From Lachnospiraceae bacterium (lineage in GTDB: Bacteria > Bacillota > Clostridia > Lachnospirales > Lachnospiraceae), in the NCBI GenBank assembly GCA_017436305.1, contig JAFSDJ010000080.1, forward strand, positions 1 to 64,000: 64,000 nt of DNA, read 5' to 3'. Of this stretch, positions 8,157 through 17,999 are shown one piece after another. A program made the position numbers and the translations under genes. The notes under the pieces are model-generated. The model did not search any database, was not told where the DNA came from, and was given only the letters and a program-made list of their open reading frames with translations. Position 1 is the stretch's first letter. Each line of letters begins with the position of its first letter.

Positions 8157-10082
8157 TTATTTTTTTACAACCTGTCCCTTAGACTTAAGCCCTTTTAAAA
8201 TAAAAAGCTTTCTATATTTACTATACTTACTTTTTATTACTTTAATTTTAACCGTTTTCTTAATTCCCTTAAAAGCATTTTTATTCACTTTTGCAGAGGT
8301 AAGCTTCGTTGTATTAATCGTAATAGTCTTTAATTTCTTACAGTTATAAAATGCCTTAGAATCAATAGTCTGTACATTTTTCCCGATTACAATATGAGTA
8401 ATCTTCTTATTATTCTTAAATGCATTGGCACTAATACCTGTTACCTTATATGTAATGCCATTTTTCTTTACTGTGGCAGGAATGGTAATCTTTCCCTTTG
8501 CAGTGGAATATGGCTTCTGGTATGCTACTGTTCCGGTCTTTTTCCCTTGCTTTAAAATTTTGTAATAAGCTTTAGATTTTTTGTCTTTAAAGGTTTTTGG
8601 TCCTTCGTTTTGTGTGCTGTCATTTCCGCCGCTTCCGGAGTTATCATCTTGTTTATTTACATTTCCTCCGTTTCCGGAATCATCATCTTCTTTATTTTCA
8701 TTTCCTCCGTTTCCGGATTCATCATCATCTTTATTTTCATTTCCTCCGTTTCCGGATTCATCATCATCTTTATTTACATTTCCTCCGCTTCCGGAATCAT
8801 CATCTTCTTTATTTTCATTTCCTCCGTTTCCGGAATCATCATCATCTTTATTCTCATTTCCTCCGCTTCCGGATTCATCATCATCTTTATTCTCATTTCC
8901 TCCGCTTCCGGATTCATCATCTTCTTTATTTTCATTTCCTCCGTTTCCGGATTCATCATCATCTTTATTTTCATTTCCTCCGTTTCCGGAATCATCATCT
9001 TTTTCCGGAACAAGGGAAACTGTCTTTTCCACAGAATTTTCCTTGTAAGTCAGCACCCCGTCTGTAATTCCTGTTAAAGTAATGCCCGAACCGGATAATA
9101 CTGTAATGCTGGAATCTGCTGTTCCATTAATTGTATTTTTTACGATATTGTCACCTTCTACATAATACCAGTAACCATCATAATAATACATATCTCCAAT
9201 TATAGAATGTACATACCAGTCTGTATACTTAGTAGATGTAGAAAATGTATTCTTCCATTCTTTTGTTTCCCAATTGTATTGCTCAAATCCTGTATGTGGA
9301 CTATAAGGATCATTTCTATATTCCTGATCATTTCGAATCATAAAATAATGAGTTCTGTATGCTCCTGTTTTGTATGTTCTTGTATCATCCCACGTAGCAT
9401 CCACGTGATAATACTCACCGTCAATTTTCACCAGACTCCATGCATGACCTTCATTGCTTACTTTATCTGCCTCAATACCAACTTCATGCAATAAAAGATT
9501 CATAGCCTTGGCATAGCCGTCGCAAACACTATATCCATAATAAAATGGTCCGACAGCTGTATGAACAAATCCGTTAGATTCATCCAGTTTATATGTAGTA
9601 ATCCGGTCAATATAATCATGAATCCATACCAGTTTATCCATATCTGTCATTTTAGGATTTTGGGCAATTTGTTCCTGTACGTACTTAATATGATTTTTTA
9701 CCGACGCATAATGGGCCTTGAAATCCGGAGATACATTGTAAATCCAAAATGTCTTCATATATTTGACCCCATCTTCTTCATATTGGTCACTTTGTTGAAT
9801 GCCATTATAATAGCACTGATATGCCAGCCAGCATTCATTTTCCAACACATCTGTTACAACAGAATTATATTCCGAAAAGGTCAGCTTTAAATGGCTGATA
9901 TCTCTCTTTGAAGCATCCCCGTTTTCATACATATCTATTACAATTTCGCGTAATTCCGCTTTTGCCGCTTCCTTATCTACAGTACTTGTTGCACATACAT
10001 CCCTTGCCGGAGTTATACCTGCTAACAAAAAGGTCATTGCCAAAATAAGTAAAATCTTTTTTAAAATAATTCTCTTTTTCAT
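8157..10082 (-). CDS. Secreted transglutaminase-like protein with Asp/Gly repeats and a C-terminal BspA-type module
   Basis: A secreted protein of 641 residues. After a signal peptide (hydrophobic to about residue 25) comes a transglutaminase-like cysteine peptidase domain with an apparent catalytic triad, numbered on the longer frame: C191 in SVCDGYAKAM, H217 in GHAWSL, D232 in YHVDATWDD. Next is a low-complexity linker of ten 13-residue acidic repeats (DDDESGNGGNENK type), then a module with BspA/LRR_5 character (AFKNNKKITHIVIGKNV, AFYNCKKLKTITI) and a basic tail. The same terminal module ends the LRR protein at 61232. GGGGG is best placed for the ATG at 10082. It follows the TetR gene by 15 nt. 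Function is probably cell-surface; the substrate is unknown. Confidence 0.85.
   Translation of the reverse strand: MKKRIILKKILLILAMTFLLAGITPARDVCATSTVDKEAAKAELREIVIDMYENGDASKRDISHLKLTFSEYNSVVTDVLENECWLAYQCYYNGIQQSDQYEEDGVKYMKTFWIYNVSPDFKAHYASVKNHIKYVQEQIAQNPKMTDMDKLVWIHDYIDRITTYKLDESNGFVHTAVGPFYYGYSVCDGYAKAMNLLLHEVGIEADKVSNEGHAWSLVKIDGEYYHVDATWDDTRTYKTGAYRTHYFMIRNDQEYRNDPYSPHTGFEQYNWETKEWKNTFSTSTKYTDWYVHSIIGDMYYYDGYWYYVEGDNIVKNTINGTADSSITVLSGSGITLTGITDGVLTYKENSVEKTVSLVPEKDDDSGNGGNENKDDDESGNGGNENKEDDESGSGGNENKDDDESGSGGNENKDDDDSGNGGNENKEDDDSGSGGNVNKDDDESGNGGNENKDDDESGNGGNENKEDDDSGNGGNVNKQDDNSGSGGNDSTQNEGPKTFKDKKSKAYYKILKQGKKTGTVAYQKPYSTAKGKITIPATVKKNGITYKVTGISANAFKNNKKITHIVIGKNVQTIDSKAFYNCKKLKTITINTTKLTSAKVNKNAFKGIKKTVKIKVIKSKYSKYRKLFILKGLKSKGQVVKK
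8624..9004 (-). repeat. 39-bp coding tandem repeat, about ten copies
   Basis: Within the transglutaminase-like gene a 39-bp unit (13 codons) repeats about ten times, encoding D/E-rich, S-G-N/S-G-G-N rich linker units. Copies differ at a few codons (N/S, E/D, E/V), so the array is recent enough to vary in number by slippage or recombination. The linker probably extends the catalytic domain away from the wall-interacting C-terminal module. Confidence 0.9.
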
Positions 10083-10097
10083 CATTTCCCCCATTTT

Positions 10098-10721
10098 CTA
10101 ACAATAGTTCTCCTTATCATCTTTTTCTAAATGAACCCTTAACATATCCAGATATTCGCAAGCCTCCCTATAATACTCCTCTGGTATAAAGGTTTCCCTT
10201 CTCATATAATCAGAAAGTAGTCCGTTTAGTGAAAAAAGAGTCATTTTTAATACTACTGAAGGTTCTACCTGCTCTTTAAATCTGGTTAAATCAGCTTTTT
10301 CGTACACCTGCTTTAATGCATCGGAGGCATAATCCATTTCCTCTTTTGTAGCTTCTACTGCTTCCTCATCTCGTTCCAAAAAAGCCTGATTCAAAAAATA
10401 TTGCATATACGGATATTGCTTCATAACCCGCATTTTGGCAAGCTCCATTTGCTTTTGTAGTTCAAAAAAATCCGTTTCTTTCATTCCCACTGAGCGAAAA
10501 AGCTCCATGGCAATATATTTCGCACTATACTGGCATACGAAGCTGTATACCCCGATTTTGCTTTCAAAATAATGAAACAACAGTCCCTTTGAAATACCTG
10601 CTTCTTTTACAATTTCATCCGTACTTGCCTTTTTATACCCATTTAAGGCAAATATTTTCAGGGCACCATTAATCATCCTGTCCTGTTTTTCCCTTTTTAG
10701 ATCAAAAAATTTATCCTTCAC
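10098..10721 (-). CDS. TetR/AcrR-family transcriptional regulator
   Basis: A 207-residue TetR-family repressor with the N-terminal helix-turn-helix (ALKIFALNGYKKASTDEIVK then AGISKGLLFHYFESK, about residues 21-60) and a helical ligand domain. The start is GTG at 10719-10721 with AGGAG about 7 nt upstream. The secreted transglutaminase-like gene begins 15 nt after its stop, so the regulator heads that operon and probably controls it. The upstream 10722-10855 stretch should hold the promoter and operator, but no clear palindrome was identified. The inducer is unknown. Confidence 0.9.
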   Translation of the reverse strand: MKDKFFDLKREKQDRMINGALKIFALNGYKKASTDEIVKEAGISKGLLFHYFESKIGVYSFVCQYSAKYIAMELFRSVGMKETDFFELQKQMELAKMRVMKQYPYMQYFLNQAFLERDEEAVEATKEEMDYASDALKQVYEKADLTRFKEQVEPSVVLKMTLFSLNGLLSDYMRRETFIPEEYYREACEYLDMLRVHLEKDDKENYC

Positions 10722-10855
10722 TTCTTACTCCTGATTTATTGTAAATCACTTACACTCCACACACTTTATAACTAAGATTATAACACTAGATAATACTCCT
10801 GTCTAACAATTCCGTATAAATCAATTGATTCTTTTTGGTAATAATATATTGTGGG

Positions 10856-10884
10856 TTGTTTTCTTCTCCTTTTTCATATAAAAT
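10856..10884 (+). promoter_or_regulatory. Sigma-A-type promoter for the small acidic protein
   Basis: TTGTTT at 10856-10861 and TAAAAT at 10879-10884 are separated by exactly 17 nt. The gene start is 36 nt downstream and is preceded by AAAGGAG. Spacing and AT-rich context fit a vegetative promoter. Confidence 0.55.
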
Positions 10885-10920
10885 AGAGAAAAAAGGGAGC
10901 TCGAAAGGAGATTTATCGCT

Positions 10921-11244
10921 ATGAAAAAGCTTGGTAAACTTTTATTATTCGGCACAGCTGCTTTAGCTGCATGTGCAGGTGTTTATTATTTCTTAAACAA
11001 AAAGGATTCTGAAAACGTTCAGGAAGACTTCGATGCCTTCGATGATTTAGAGGACGATGATGATGACGCAGACCGCACTTATGTATCACTTAATTTAAGT
11101 CCTACAGAAAGTGCTGATGAGGAATCGGCAAAAGAGGCGGACACAAAACCGTCTACTAAAGTTCCGGATGAATTAACAGACCTTGACGATATCGAGGACG
11201 AAGCTTCTGGCGACACAACAGAAGCAGAAGCAGAAGAAGAATAA
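10921..11244 (+). CDS. Small membrane-anchored acidic protein
   Basis: A 107-residue protein with one N-terminal hydrophobic helix (about residues 5-26, LLLFGTAALAACAGVYYFL) and a strongly acidic, disordered-looking tail (DAFDDLEDDDDDAD, then Glu/Asp-rich to the end). Such short anchored acidic proteins are widespread in Lachnospiraceae and have no assigned function that I know. Cys18 is not in a good lipobox. A strong ribosome site (AAAGGAG), a recognisable promoter upstream and a terminator downstream show a well-formed single-gene unit, so it is expressed rather than spurious. Confidence 0.7.
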   Translation: MKKLGKLLLFGTAALAACAGVYYFLNKKDSENVQEDFDAFDDLEDDDDDADRTYVSLNLSPTESADEESAKEADTKPSTKVPDELTDLDDIEDEASGDTTEAEAEEE

Positions 11245-11255
11245 AGCCAAAAAGA

Positions 11256-11284
11256 GGCAGATGCATATTTAGATCGCATCTGCC
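11256..11284. terminator. Bidirectional terminator
   Basis: A perfect 9-bp stem, GGCAGATGC with GCATCTGCC, and an 11-nt loop, followed by CTTTCTTTGCTTTT on the plus strand and preceded by AAAAAGA. It separates the convergent small acidic protein and MocR genes. Confidence 0.8.
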
Positions 11285-11296
11285 CTTTCTTTGCTT

Positions 11297-12718
11297 TTAT
11301 GCCCATGCTCTTTCTAAAATAGACAGGGCATCCTCTATTTCTTTTTCTGACAAGCCTGCATACCCAATTAGTATTTTTGCCTGATTCTTTTTGTTTTTTT
11401 CAGATAATGCTTCTTTTTCACATCTTGTCTCATAATTGCTCATTCCATACACCTTAACTTTTGCAAGTGCTGCTTTTTCCACCAATTGTTCCTCGGTAAC
11501 CTTATTTTCCTTTGCTGATAAAACAATATGCAATCCGGCATTTTCCCCTGAAATTTGAAACCTGTGGGAAAAAGGTTTTAATGCCTCTAATAAACAATCA
11601 TGCTTACTCCTGTAAATTTTTCTCATTTTATTTAAATATCTTTCATAGTGACCTGCTGCAATAAATTCATTCAAAATAGCCTGGTCAATTCTGGACACAG
11701 TGGATGACAGAAATCCTGCATTTTCTTCATAATTTTTAAGAAGGGGCTTAGGAAGAACCATAAAACTAACACGAATTGCCGGTGCAATGGATTTTGAAAA
11801 AGTTCCCATGTAAATTACTTTTTCTTTTTTATCTGATGCCTGTAAAGCCGGAATGGGCTTTCCCTTGTAGCGAAATTCACTATCATAATCATCTTCTATC
11901 AGATAGCGTTTTTCCTTCTCTGCTGCCCATTTTAACAATTCCATTCTTCTTCCAATTGGCATAACTACACCGGTTGGAAACTGATGAGACGGCATAATAT
12001 AGGCTATGTTTGCCTGACTATTCTTTAAATGTTCTATGCTCATTCCATTCTTATCCATAGGCAGGGAAATTATATCATAGCCCGAGGTAACAAAAATACG
12101 TTTTGCCCTTTGATACGTAGCATTTTCCATTGCAACCTTTTGATTTTCACCCAATATTTTCCCTAAGAGTAACAGTAAATAGTCATTTCCCGCACCTACA
12201 ATAATCTGCTCCGGTTCACATGAAACACCCCTGAAGCTATGAAGGTACCGACAAATGGTATTCCTAAATTGTATATCTCCCTTTGGATGACCCAACTCAA
12301 ATATATCCCTCTGTTTTTCTGCCAATACATTTTTTGTTATCTTTTTCCACGTAGAAAAAGGAAAGGCCTTCATTTCAATTCCATTTGGAGTTAAATCATA
12401 CAAATAGGAATTTTCCATTTTCACTTCCTCTTTTGTAATAGTTTTTTGATGCTCTAAATGGTACATTTCCTCAATAGGACACACAAAATATCCCTTGTAA
12501 GGTCTGGATTCTATATATCCTTCTGAAACCAGCTGTTCATAAGCAAGCTCTACGGTACTTCTGGCTATTTGCAAGTGTTCTGCCAAAGCACGAGTAGAGG
12601 GAAGCCGCTCCCCAGAACGAAACTTCCCTTCTATAATTTCATTTTTAATATATTGGTATATCTGCTCATACAAATATACACCATTTTGCGTATCCAGTGT
12701 TATGGCTAATTCATTCAT
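11297..12718 (-). CDS. MocR-type GntR regulator with aminotransferase-like domain
   Basis: A 473-residue fusion regulator. Residues about 10-85 form a GntR winged helix-turn-helix (LPSTRALAEHLQIARSTVEL, then LVSEGYIESRPYKGYF). The rest is a fold-type I aminotransferase-like domain with the PLP-binding region GTFSKSIAPAIR and DDYDSEFRYKG. MocR proteins such as PdxR and GabR bind PLP to sense B6 or amino compounds. The start overlaps the stop of the DUF2225 gene by one base (TAATG), indicating translational coupling to the glnS operon. No pdx or gab genes are nearby, so its target is unknown. Confidence 0.88.
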   Translation of the reverse strand: MNELAITLDTQNGVYLYEQIYQYIKNEIIEGKFRSGERLPSTRALAEHLQIARSTVELAYEQLVSEGYIESRPYKGYFVCPIEEMYHLEHQKTITKEEVKMENSYLYDLTPNGIEMKAFPFSTWKKITKNVLAEKQRDIFELGHPKGDIQFRNTICRYLHSFRGVSCEPEQIIVGAGNDYLLLLLGKILGENQKVAMENATYQRAKRIFVTSGYDIISLPMDKNGMSIEHLKNSQANIAYIMPSHQFPTGVVMPIGRRMELLKWAAEKEKRYLIEDDYDSEFRYKGKPIPALQASDKKEKVIYMGTFSKSIAPAIRVSFMVLPKPLLKNYEENAGFLSSTVSRIDQAILNEFIAAGHYERYLNKMRKIYRSKHDCLLEALKPFSHRFQISGENAGLHIVLSAKENKVTEEQLVEKAALAKVKVYGMSNYETRCEKEALSEKNKKNQAKILIGYAGLSEKEIEDALSILERAWA

Positions 12719-13590
12719 TACTTTCCCTTTTTCGCCTGATTTGCCTTGATTTGTTTTACAAGCATTTCCTTCACATCTCTTGCTTTATCCTTCATCCTTG
12801 GAGTCGCTGTATGGGAAACAAGAATACCTGCAATAAGCTTGGATGAGATGTCAAATTGTTCAAACCGCATAGCTAGCACAGCAATAAGATAATCCACTGT
12901 TGTTTCATCCATACCACACATTGGGTATCCTTCTGTCTGTCTTGCTGTTAAAAAGCCTTCTAATGCGTTTCTTAAAAATTCATCTTCTTCCTTTGTAAGC
13001 TCTGCTTTTTTCTGCTCATAATCAGGCTCATCCTTTTTTAAGCTTTCTGCCGCTCCTCGTAACAGCCATGCAGTTTTCAAACAAATGTAAGCTTTTTCAC
13101 TAGGTTTAGCTTTTTTTACAATGGCATTAGCCAATGTTAACTTGTATCTGGAAAGTGCCTCCTCGTAGGTATAAATTACGCCCTTTTCTTTTATGTGTTT
13201 GAAATTAGGAGAAATATTTTCTTTAATTAATCTTGCCTGAGGCGAAGTAATAAATTTAAAATATCTGCTAAGTGCTGCATATCCACAATGTGGACACAAA
13301 ATAACATCATATTTTAACATATCTACATTTTCATATTTTGGACGTAAATCTAAATCAGTCTTTAAAAGCTTTGCTTTTCCGATACGAACTGTTTTGGACT
13401 TAAAATCTATATCACAAATTGGACAGGTAAAAGATTTTTCAAAAAGCATATCCTGTTCTATCTGCACAGGATCCTTTTCTACCTCTGCCTTCTTTTGTTC
13501 TTCTTCTTTTTTTTCTCCGTCATAGATATCATTTACATTATCCATGCCTTTTAATCCAAATACTTCTAATCCTGATAATAATCCTGCCAT
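12718..13590 (-). CDS. DUF2225 family protein
   Basis: A soluble 290-residue protein of the DUF2225 family. Two CxxC pairs, FTCPICDIDF (about 55-58) and ILCPHCGYAA (about 99-102), form a probable zinc ribbon, followed by a helical, TPR-like C-terminal part. An N-terminal acidic/basic linker precedes it. Family members are common in Firmicutes and uncharacterised to my knowledge. It lies 28 nt after glnS and one base overlaps the following MocR gene, so the three form an operon. AAGGGAG precedes the ATG. Confidence 0.8.
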   Translation of the reverse strand: MAGLLSGLEVFGLKGMDNVNDIYDGEKKEEEQKKAEVEKDPVQIEQDMLFEKSFTCPICDIDFKSKTVRIGKAKLLKTDLDLRPKYENVDMLKYDVILCPHCGYAALSRYFKFITSPQARLIKENISPNFKHIKEKGVIYTYEEALSRYKLTLANAIVKKAKPSEKAYICLKTAWLLRGAAESLKKDEPDYEQKKAELTKEEDEFLRNALEGFLTARQTEGYPMCGMDETTVDYLIAVLAMRFEQFDISSKLIAGILVSHTATPRMKDKARDVKEMLVKQIKANQAKKGK

Positions 13591-13617
13591 GCTATTAACT
13601 CCCTTTCTTTTTAGGTT

Positions 13618-15294
13618 TTACTTAGGCAGCTTAAATGAACTCTTCAATGAAACAATACGGTTAAATACCAGTGCTTCCGGTGTAGAATCTTTATAATCTA
13701 CACAGAAAAATCCATTTCTTACAAACTGAAAACTGTCGTAAGCTCCAGCCCCGGCAATTGCTGGCTCAATATAACACTCTTTTAATACAGTTAAAGAGTT
13801 TGGATTTAAGTTAAGACTTCCATCCTCTTTATTGTAAACTCCCTTTTCCTCGTCTACAAGATTTTCATAAAGACGTACCTCTGCTTTTATTGCCTCATTA
13901 GCAGGTACCCAGTGAATAGTTCCTTTTACTTTTCTTTCAGAAAATCCGCTTCCTGCTTTAGTTGCAGGATCGTAAGTACAATGTACCACTGTTACATTTC
14001 CATTTTCATCTTTTTCAAAGCCGGTACAGGTTACAAAGTAAGCATGCATTAGACGTACTTCATTACCTGGGAAAAGACGGAAATACTTTTTAGGTGGTTC
14101 CTCCATAAAGTCTTCTCTTTCAATGTAAAGTTCTCTTGAAAATGGTACTTGATGGCTTCCAAGCTCCGGATTCTCCATGTTGTTAGCAGCCTCTAACATT
14201 TCAACCTGACCTTCCGGATAGTTATCAATCACTAACTTAATCGGATCAAGCACCGCCATCATACGAGGCTTCCTTAATTTTAAGTCTTCTCTTACACAAT
14301 ACTCAAGCATTGCATAATCTACAGATGAGTTTGATTTGGATACTCCACAAAGCTCTACAAACATGCGAAGCGCTTCCGGTGTAAATCCGCGTCTTCTAAG
14401 TGCCGCAATTGAAACAAGTCTTGGATCGTCCCAGCCGTCTACAACCTGATCTTCTACTAACTTTTTAATGTATCGCTTACCTGTTACTACATTGGTTAAA
14501 TACATTTTTGCAAATTCAATCTGTCTTGGCGGGTTAGGATACTCTAACTCTCTTACTACCCAGTCATATAAAGGTCTATGGTCTTCAAATTCCAAAGTAC
14601 AAATGGAATGGGTAATGCCCTCGATTGCATCTTCAATTGGATGTGCAAAGTCGTACATAGGATAAATACACCATTTATCCCCTGTATTGTGGTGTGTCAT
14701 ATGTGCCACACGGTAAATAATTGGATCTCTCATGTTAATATTAGGAGAGGTCATGTCTATTTTTGCACGCAGCACCTTTTCTCCATCTTTGTAAACACCA
14801 TTTTTCATATTTTCAAACAATTCTAAATTTTCTTCGATGGAACGGTCGGAATATGGATCTTTCTTTCCCGGCTCTGTTAAGGTTCCGCGGTACTGCCTGA
14901 TTTCATCTGCACTTAAATCTGATACGTAAGCTTTACCCTTTTTAATTAACTTAACAGCACCTTCGTACATCTGATCAAAATAATCAGAAGCAAAAAATAA
15001 TCTGTCTTCCCAGTCAGCACCAAGCCATTTAATATCTTCTTTAATAGACTCTACAAACTCTGTTTTTTCTTTTGTTGGGTTAGTATCGTCAAAACGCATA
15101 TTAAATTTACCATTATACTTCTTAGAAAGCCCGTAATTTAGTAAAATACTTTTCGCATGGCCAATATGCAAATAACCATTTGGTTCCGGTGGAAATCTGG
15201 TATGAACGGTATCATATACACCTTCTGCCAAATCCTTATCTATTTCCTGTTCAATAAAATTTCTGGACACTACTTCTTTTTCGTTGTTTTCCAT
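13618..15294 (-). CDS. glnS: Glutaminyl-tRNA synthetase
   Basis: A class I aminoacyl-tRNA synthetase of 558 residues that charges tRNA(Gln) with glutamine in the cytosol. The HIGH motif is in [14 protein letters not shown] (43-46). The second ATP-binding motif region reads [11 protein letters not shown] (about 269-279), where E. coli GlnRS has VMSKRKL, so MSKR is replaced by TGKR. GWDDPR (287-292) and [11 protein letters not shown] fit GlnRS rather than GluRS, and the C-terminal anticodon-binding beta-barrels are full length. It heads an operon with DUF2225 and MocR. Many Clostridia make Gln-tRNA indirectly, so its presence with GatCAB in the same window is informative. Confidence 0.95.
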   Translation of the reverse strand: MENNEKEVVSRNFIEQEIDKDLAEGVYDTVHTRFPPEPNGYLHIGHAKSILLNYGLSKKYNGKFNMRFDDTNPTKEKTEFVESIKEDIKWLGADWEDRLFFASDYFDQMYEGAVKLIKKGKAYVSDLSADEIRQYRGTLTEPGKKDPYSDRSIEENLELFENMKNGVYKDGEKVLRAKIDMTSPNINMRDPIIYRVAHMTHHNTGDKWCIYPMYDFAHPIEDAIEGITHSICTLEFEDHRPLYDWVVRELEYPNPPRQIEFAKMYLTNVVTGKRYIKKLVEDQVVDGWDDPRLVSIAALRRRGFTPEALRMFVELCGVSKSNSSVDYAMLEYCVREDLKLRKPRMMAVLDPIKLVIDNYPEGQVEMLEAANNMENPELGSHQVPFSRELYIEREDFMEEPPKKYFRLFPGNEVRLMHAYFVTCTGFEKDENGNVTVVHCTYDPATKAGSGFSERKVKGTIHWVPANEAIKAEVRLYENLVDEEKGVYNKEDGSLNLNPNSLTVLKECYIEPAIAGAGAYDSFQFVRNGFFCVDYKDSTPEALVFNRIVSLKSSFKLPK

Positions 15295-15353
15295 GATGTC
15301 ACCCTCTCTTATATGTTGTTTTTATGTAATTATTCAGCACCTGTAATTAACTT

Positions 15354-17996
15354 TTAATTTACGATAACGTATTTTTCTTCAAAATCCCTCTGTGGAAGAG
15401 GTCTGTCAAAATAGTAACCTTGAATCAGCTGTATTTTCATATCATTTACTACTTTAAACTGTTCTGCTGTTTCAATACCTTCCACACACACATTTACACC
15501 GATAGCCGCCGCTAATTCTGCCACCATTTTAATAAAGGATTGCGAATAACTGTCTTCTGCCAGACCTTGAACAAAATTCTGGTCTACTTTAATTACATCT
15601 AACGGAATCTCTCGAATATGATTCAGTGAAGAATATCCTGTTCCAAAATCATCCAGTGCAATCCGCACTCCTAAATCCCTGATTTTGTTCAGTATTTTTT
15701 TCATACGTTTCATATCGTTAATAGCGAGACTTTCTGTTACCTCCAAGGTAAGATTTACAGGATTAATACCCGTTTCTTCTATTGTTTTTTCTACTACTTC
15801 TACTATATCCGGCTGTAATAGCTGTACTACTGACAGGTTAACATTTACCTTAAATCTCCTCATACCTCTGTCATTCCAGTTTTTACATGCAATACAAGCT
15901 TCTCTTAATACATGATTGCCAATAGGATTAATCAATCCTAAATATTCTGCCAACGGAATAAACTCAGAAGGCGGTACAAAACCCATGGTAGAGGAATTCC
16001 AACGAATCAGTGCTTCTGCCCCTGTACAAACAGGTTTTCCTGAAAGCACATCAATAATTGGTTGATAATACACTACAAACTCCTGGTAATTATCTGCAGT
16101 AGCATCACGCATGTTTTTCTCCATATCAAGCCTTTTATGTGAAACCATGCTTAACTTATCTGAATATCTGAAGCACCGGTTCTTACCGGTCTTTTTGGCT
16201 TCATACATGGCAATATCTGCCTTTTTAATTAAATCCTGAACACGATTACCATCCTCCGGATAATTCACAATACCCATACTCATAGTACAGTAATAATCAG
16301 CATCCTTTAAAAACCAGGGCTTGCTAAAAATCGCCTGAATATCCTGTATAATCTCGTCAAATCTATGAAAGCTCTCTGGCGGGATAATAATAACAAATTC
16401 ATCTCCACCCATACGGTAGCAGGAATTGTTGATACCCTGAATCCGTCGCAGACTATTTGAAATAGATTTTAAAAGCACATCTCCATATTGATGGCCAAGA
16501 CCATCGTTAATATGTTTAAAATCATCTAAATCCAAGTAAAGCAGACCGCCGGTAATTTTCTCAGCAATAGCTTTGTCAAGCTGCATGGATAAATCTCTCT
16601 CACAGCACATACGATTATATAGCCCTGTTAAAAAGTCTGTATATGCCTGTTGTTCAATTTTATTCTGATAAATCTTCTTATCGGTTATGTCATATAGTGC
16701 ACAAAGTGCAACACGTCTTCCATCTACCCATGTAATGTAAGTATAATACAAATCATACCATCTGTTTTTCTCGCTGTAATGAACTTCATAATAGCCTTCT
16801 TTTAAGCCAATTGGACGACCGTTTTGAATCATTTCGCCCAGCTTTCCATTTTTCATTTCCAGTTCAAATGTATTTTTCACCTGACGGTTAGCAAAGATTA
16901 ACTTGCCGGTTTCCACATCCTGCACATAAATACAGCTACCTATATTATCTAAAATGGCCTGCAGGGATGCAAAGGAATTTTCTAAAGATTTTTTTTGAAT
17001 CATTTTACTAAGCATACCCTGCATAATCTGGGTCATATCCTTAATAAAGTGTATTTCTTCTAACTGCCAGTTTCTTTTCTGTCTTCTTTCTTCCAGATAA
17101 ACATACATGCCTGTTTTATCTTCCATAAAAAGTGGCATTGCTATATATGCCTTGCAGTTTATCCTTTTCATAAACTCTTTTGTTTCTTTTGACATCATCG
17201 TATCATTGGAAACAATCACAGTTTTATTAGTGTATAAAATCTTAGGTCTTTCCAATCCTTTTACTCTGTCATAAAAGGAAGTAACACCTTCGTTCAACCA
17301 TTCACAAACAACGTCCATGTGTTTTTCATCTTTTGAAATTTTAACAAGTCCTGCAGAACTTATATCTAAATATCTGCCCATAAGAGTCAAAATCTTATTA
17401 GTCGAATCTTCAAAAGTTTTGTCTGATTCCAACAACTGAAGTGCTTCTGTATAATACTCTGCTCTTTTTAAACTCCTTTCCATTTCATCTTTAGAATACA
17501 GACTTCTTACATGTTCTGCCTTTACTGATTCAATGGAACTTTTAGCAAGGTAAATCTGTTCTGTATACATTTGAAATAATCCAATTGTTTCATACAATCG
17601 TTCTTCCGTAGTAATACGTCTGACACCCTTTAAGAGAGGATTTTCATAAAAATCTGTCTCTGCCGAAAAAACACAGCAAGCAAGCCAACAAAATATCAGC
17701 TTGCCTCCTAATTTATATCCAATTGCCGCAACCTTTAAGTTACCATAATTTGTATCTTCAATAATTTGCTCTTCTAATGTGCTTTCTCTTACCTTTTCAA
17801 GCAAACTAAAAAGTTGTTCGTCTAAAAGGGCATCCTGAAAATAAGCAATATCTTCTGACTCACCGGACCATTTTGTTATTCTGTCTCCAAATTCATCTAC
17901 ACAATAAGCAGAAATATTTCCCAAATAACAAATCTTATCCTGAATCTTTTGAAGCATATCTTTGTCAATCAAATTTCCATATTCCACATTTCCCAC
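15354..17996 (-). CDS. Hybrid GGDEF-EAL cyclic-di-GMP protein with PocR-like, GAF and PAS sensors
   Basis: An 880-residue, apparently soluble signalling protein. Order: PocR-like sensory domain (about 1-150), GAF-like domain (about 185-335), PAS-like domain (about 345-460), GGDEF (about 470-625) and EAL (about 640-880). RMGGDEF is intact, so cyclase activity is possible, but the RxxD inhibitory site normally just before it is not evident. The EAL part keeps EALIRW, NVNLS, EVTES, DDFGTGYSSL, IKVDQNF, EGIET and QGYYF, so phosphodiesterase activity is likely. The start is uncertain: GTG at 17996, or the GTG three codons downstream (17987), better spaced to AGGTGG. It follows a permease-like gene after three bases, in a guaB-led operon. 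Confidence 0.9.
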   Translation of the reverse strand: MGNVEYGNLIDKDMLQKIQDKICYLGNISAYCVDEFGDRITKWSGESEDIAYFQDALLDEQLFSLLEKVRESTLEEQIIEDTNYGNLKVAAIGYKLGGKLIFCWLACCVFSAETDFYENPLLKGVRRITTEERLYETIGLFQMYTEQIYLAKSSIESVKAEHVRSLYSKDEMERSLKRAEYYTEALQLLESDKTFEDSTNKILTLMGRYLDISSAGLVKISKDEKHMDVVCEWLNEGVTSFYDRVKGLERPKILYTNKTVIVSNDTMMSKETKEFMKRINCKAYIAMPLFMEDKTGMYVYLEERRQKRNWQLEEIHFIKDMTQIMQGMLSKMIQKKSLENSFASLQAILDNIGSCIYVQDVETGKLIFANRQVKNTFELEMKNGKLGEMIQNGRPIGLKEGYYEVHYSEKNRWYDLYYTYITWVDGRRVALCALYDITDKKIYQNKIEQQAYTDFLTGLYNRMCCERDLSMQLDKAIAEKITGGLLYLDLDDFKHINDGLGHQYGDVLLKSISNSLRRIQGINNSCYRMGGDEFVIIIPPESFHRFDEIIQDIQAIFSKPWFLKDADYYCTMSMGIVNYPEDGNRVQDLIKKADIAMYEAKKTGKNRCFRYSDKLSMVSHKRLDMEKNMRDATADNYQEFVVYYQPIIDVLSGKPVCTGAEALIRWNSSTMGFVPPSEFIPLAEYLGLINPIGNHVLREACIACKNWNDRGMRRFKVNVNLSVVQLLQPDIVEVVEKTIEETGINPVNLTLEVTESLAINDMKRMKKILNKIRDLGVRIALDDFGTGYSSLNHIREIPLDVIKVDQNFVQGLAEDSYSQSFIKMVAELAAAIGVNVCVEGIETAEQFKVVNDMKIQLIQGYYFDRPLPQRDFEEKYVIVN

Positions 17997-17999
17997 CTG

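Noticed and set aside
8581..9077. Three overlapping plus-strand open frames of about 155 codons with Phe/Pro/Ser-rich repeats
   Set aside because: They mirror the 39-bp repeat of the minus-strand transglutaminase-like gene; no ribosome site, and composition is dictated by the opposite strand.
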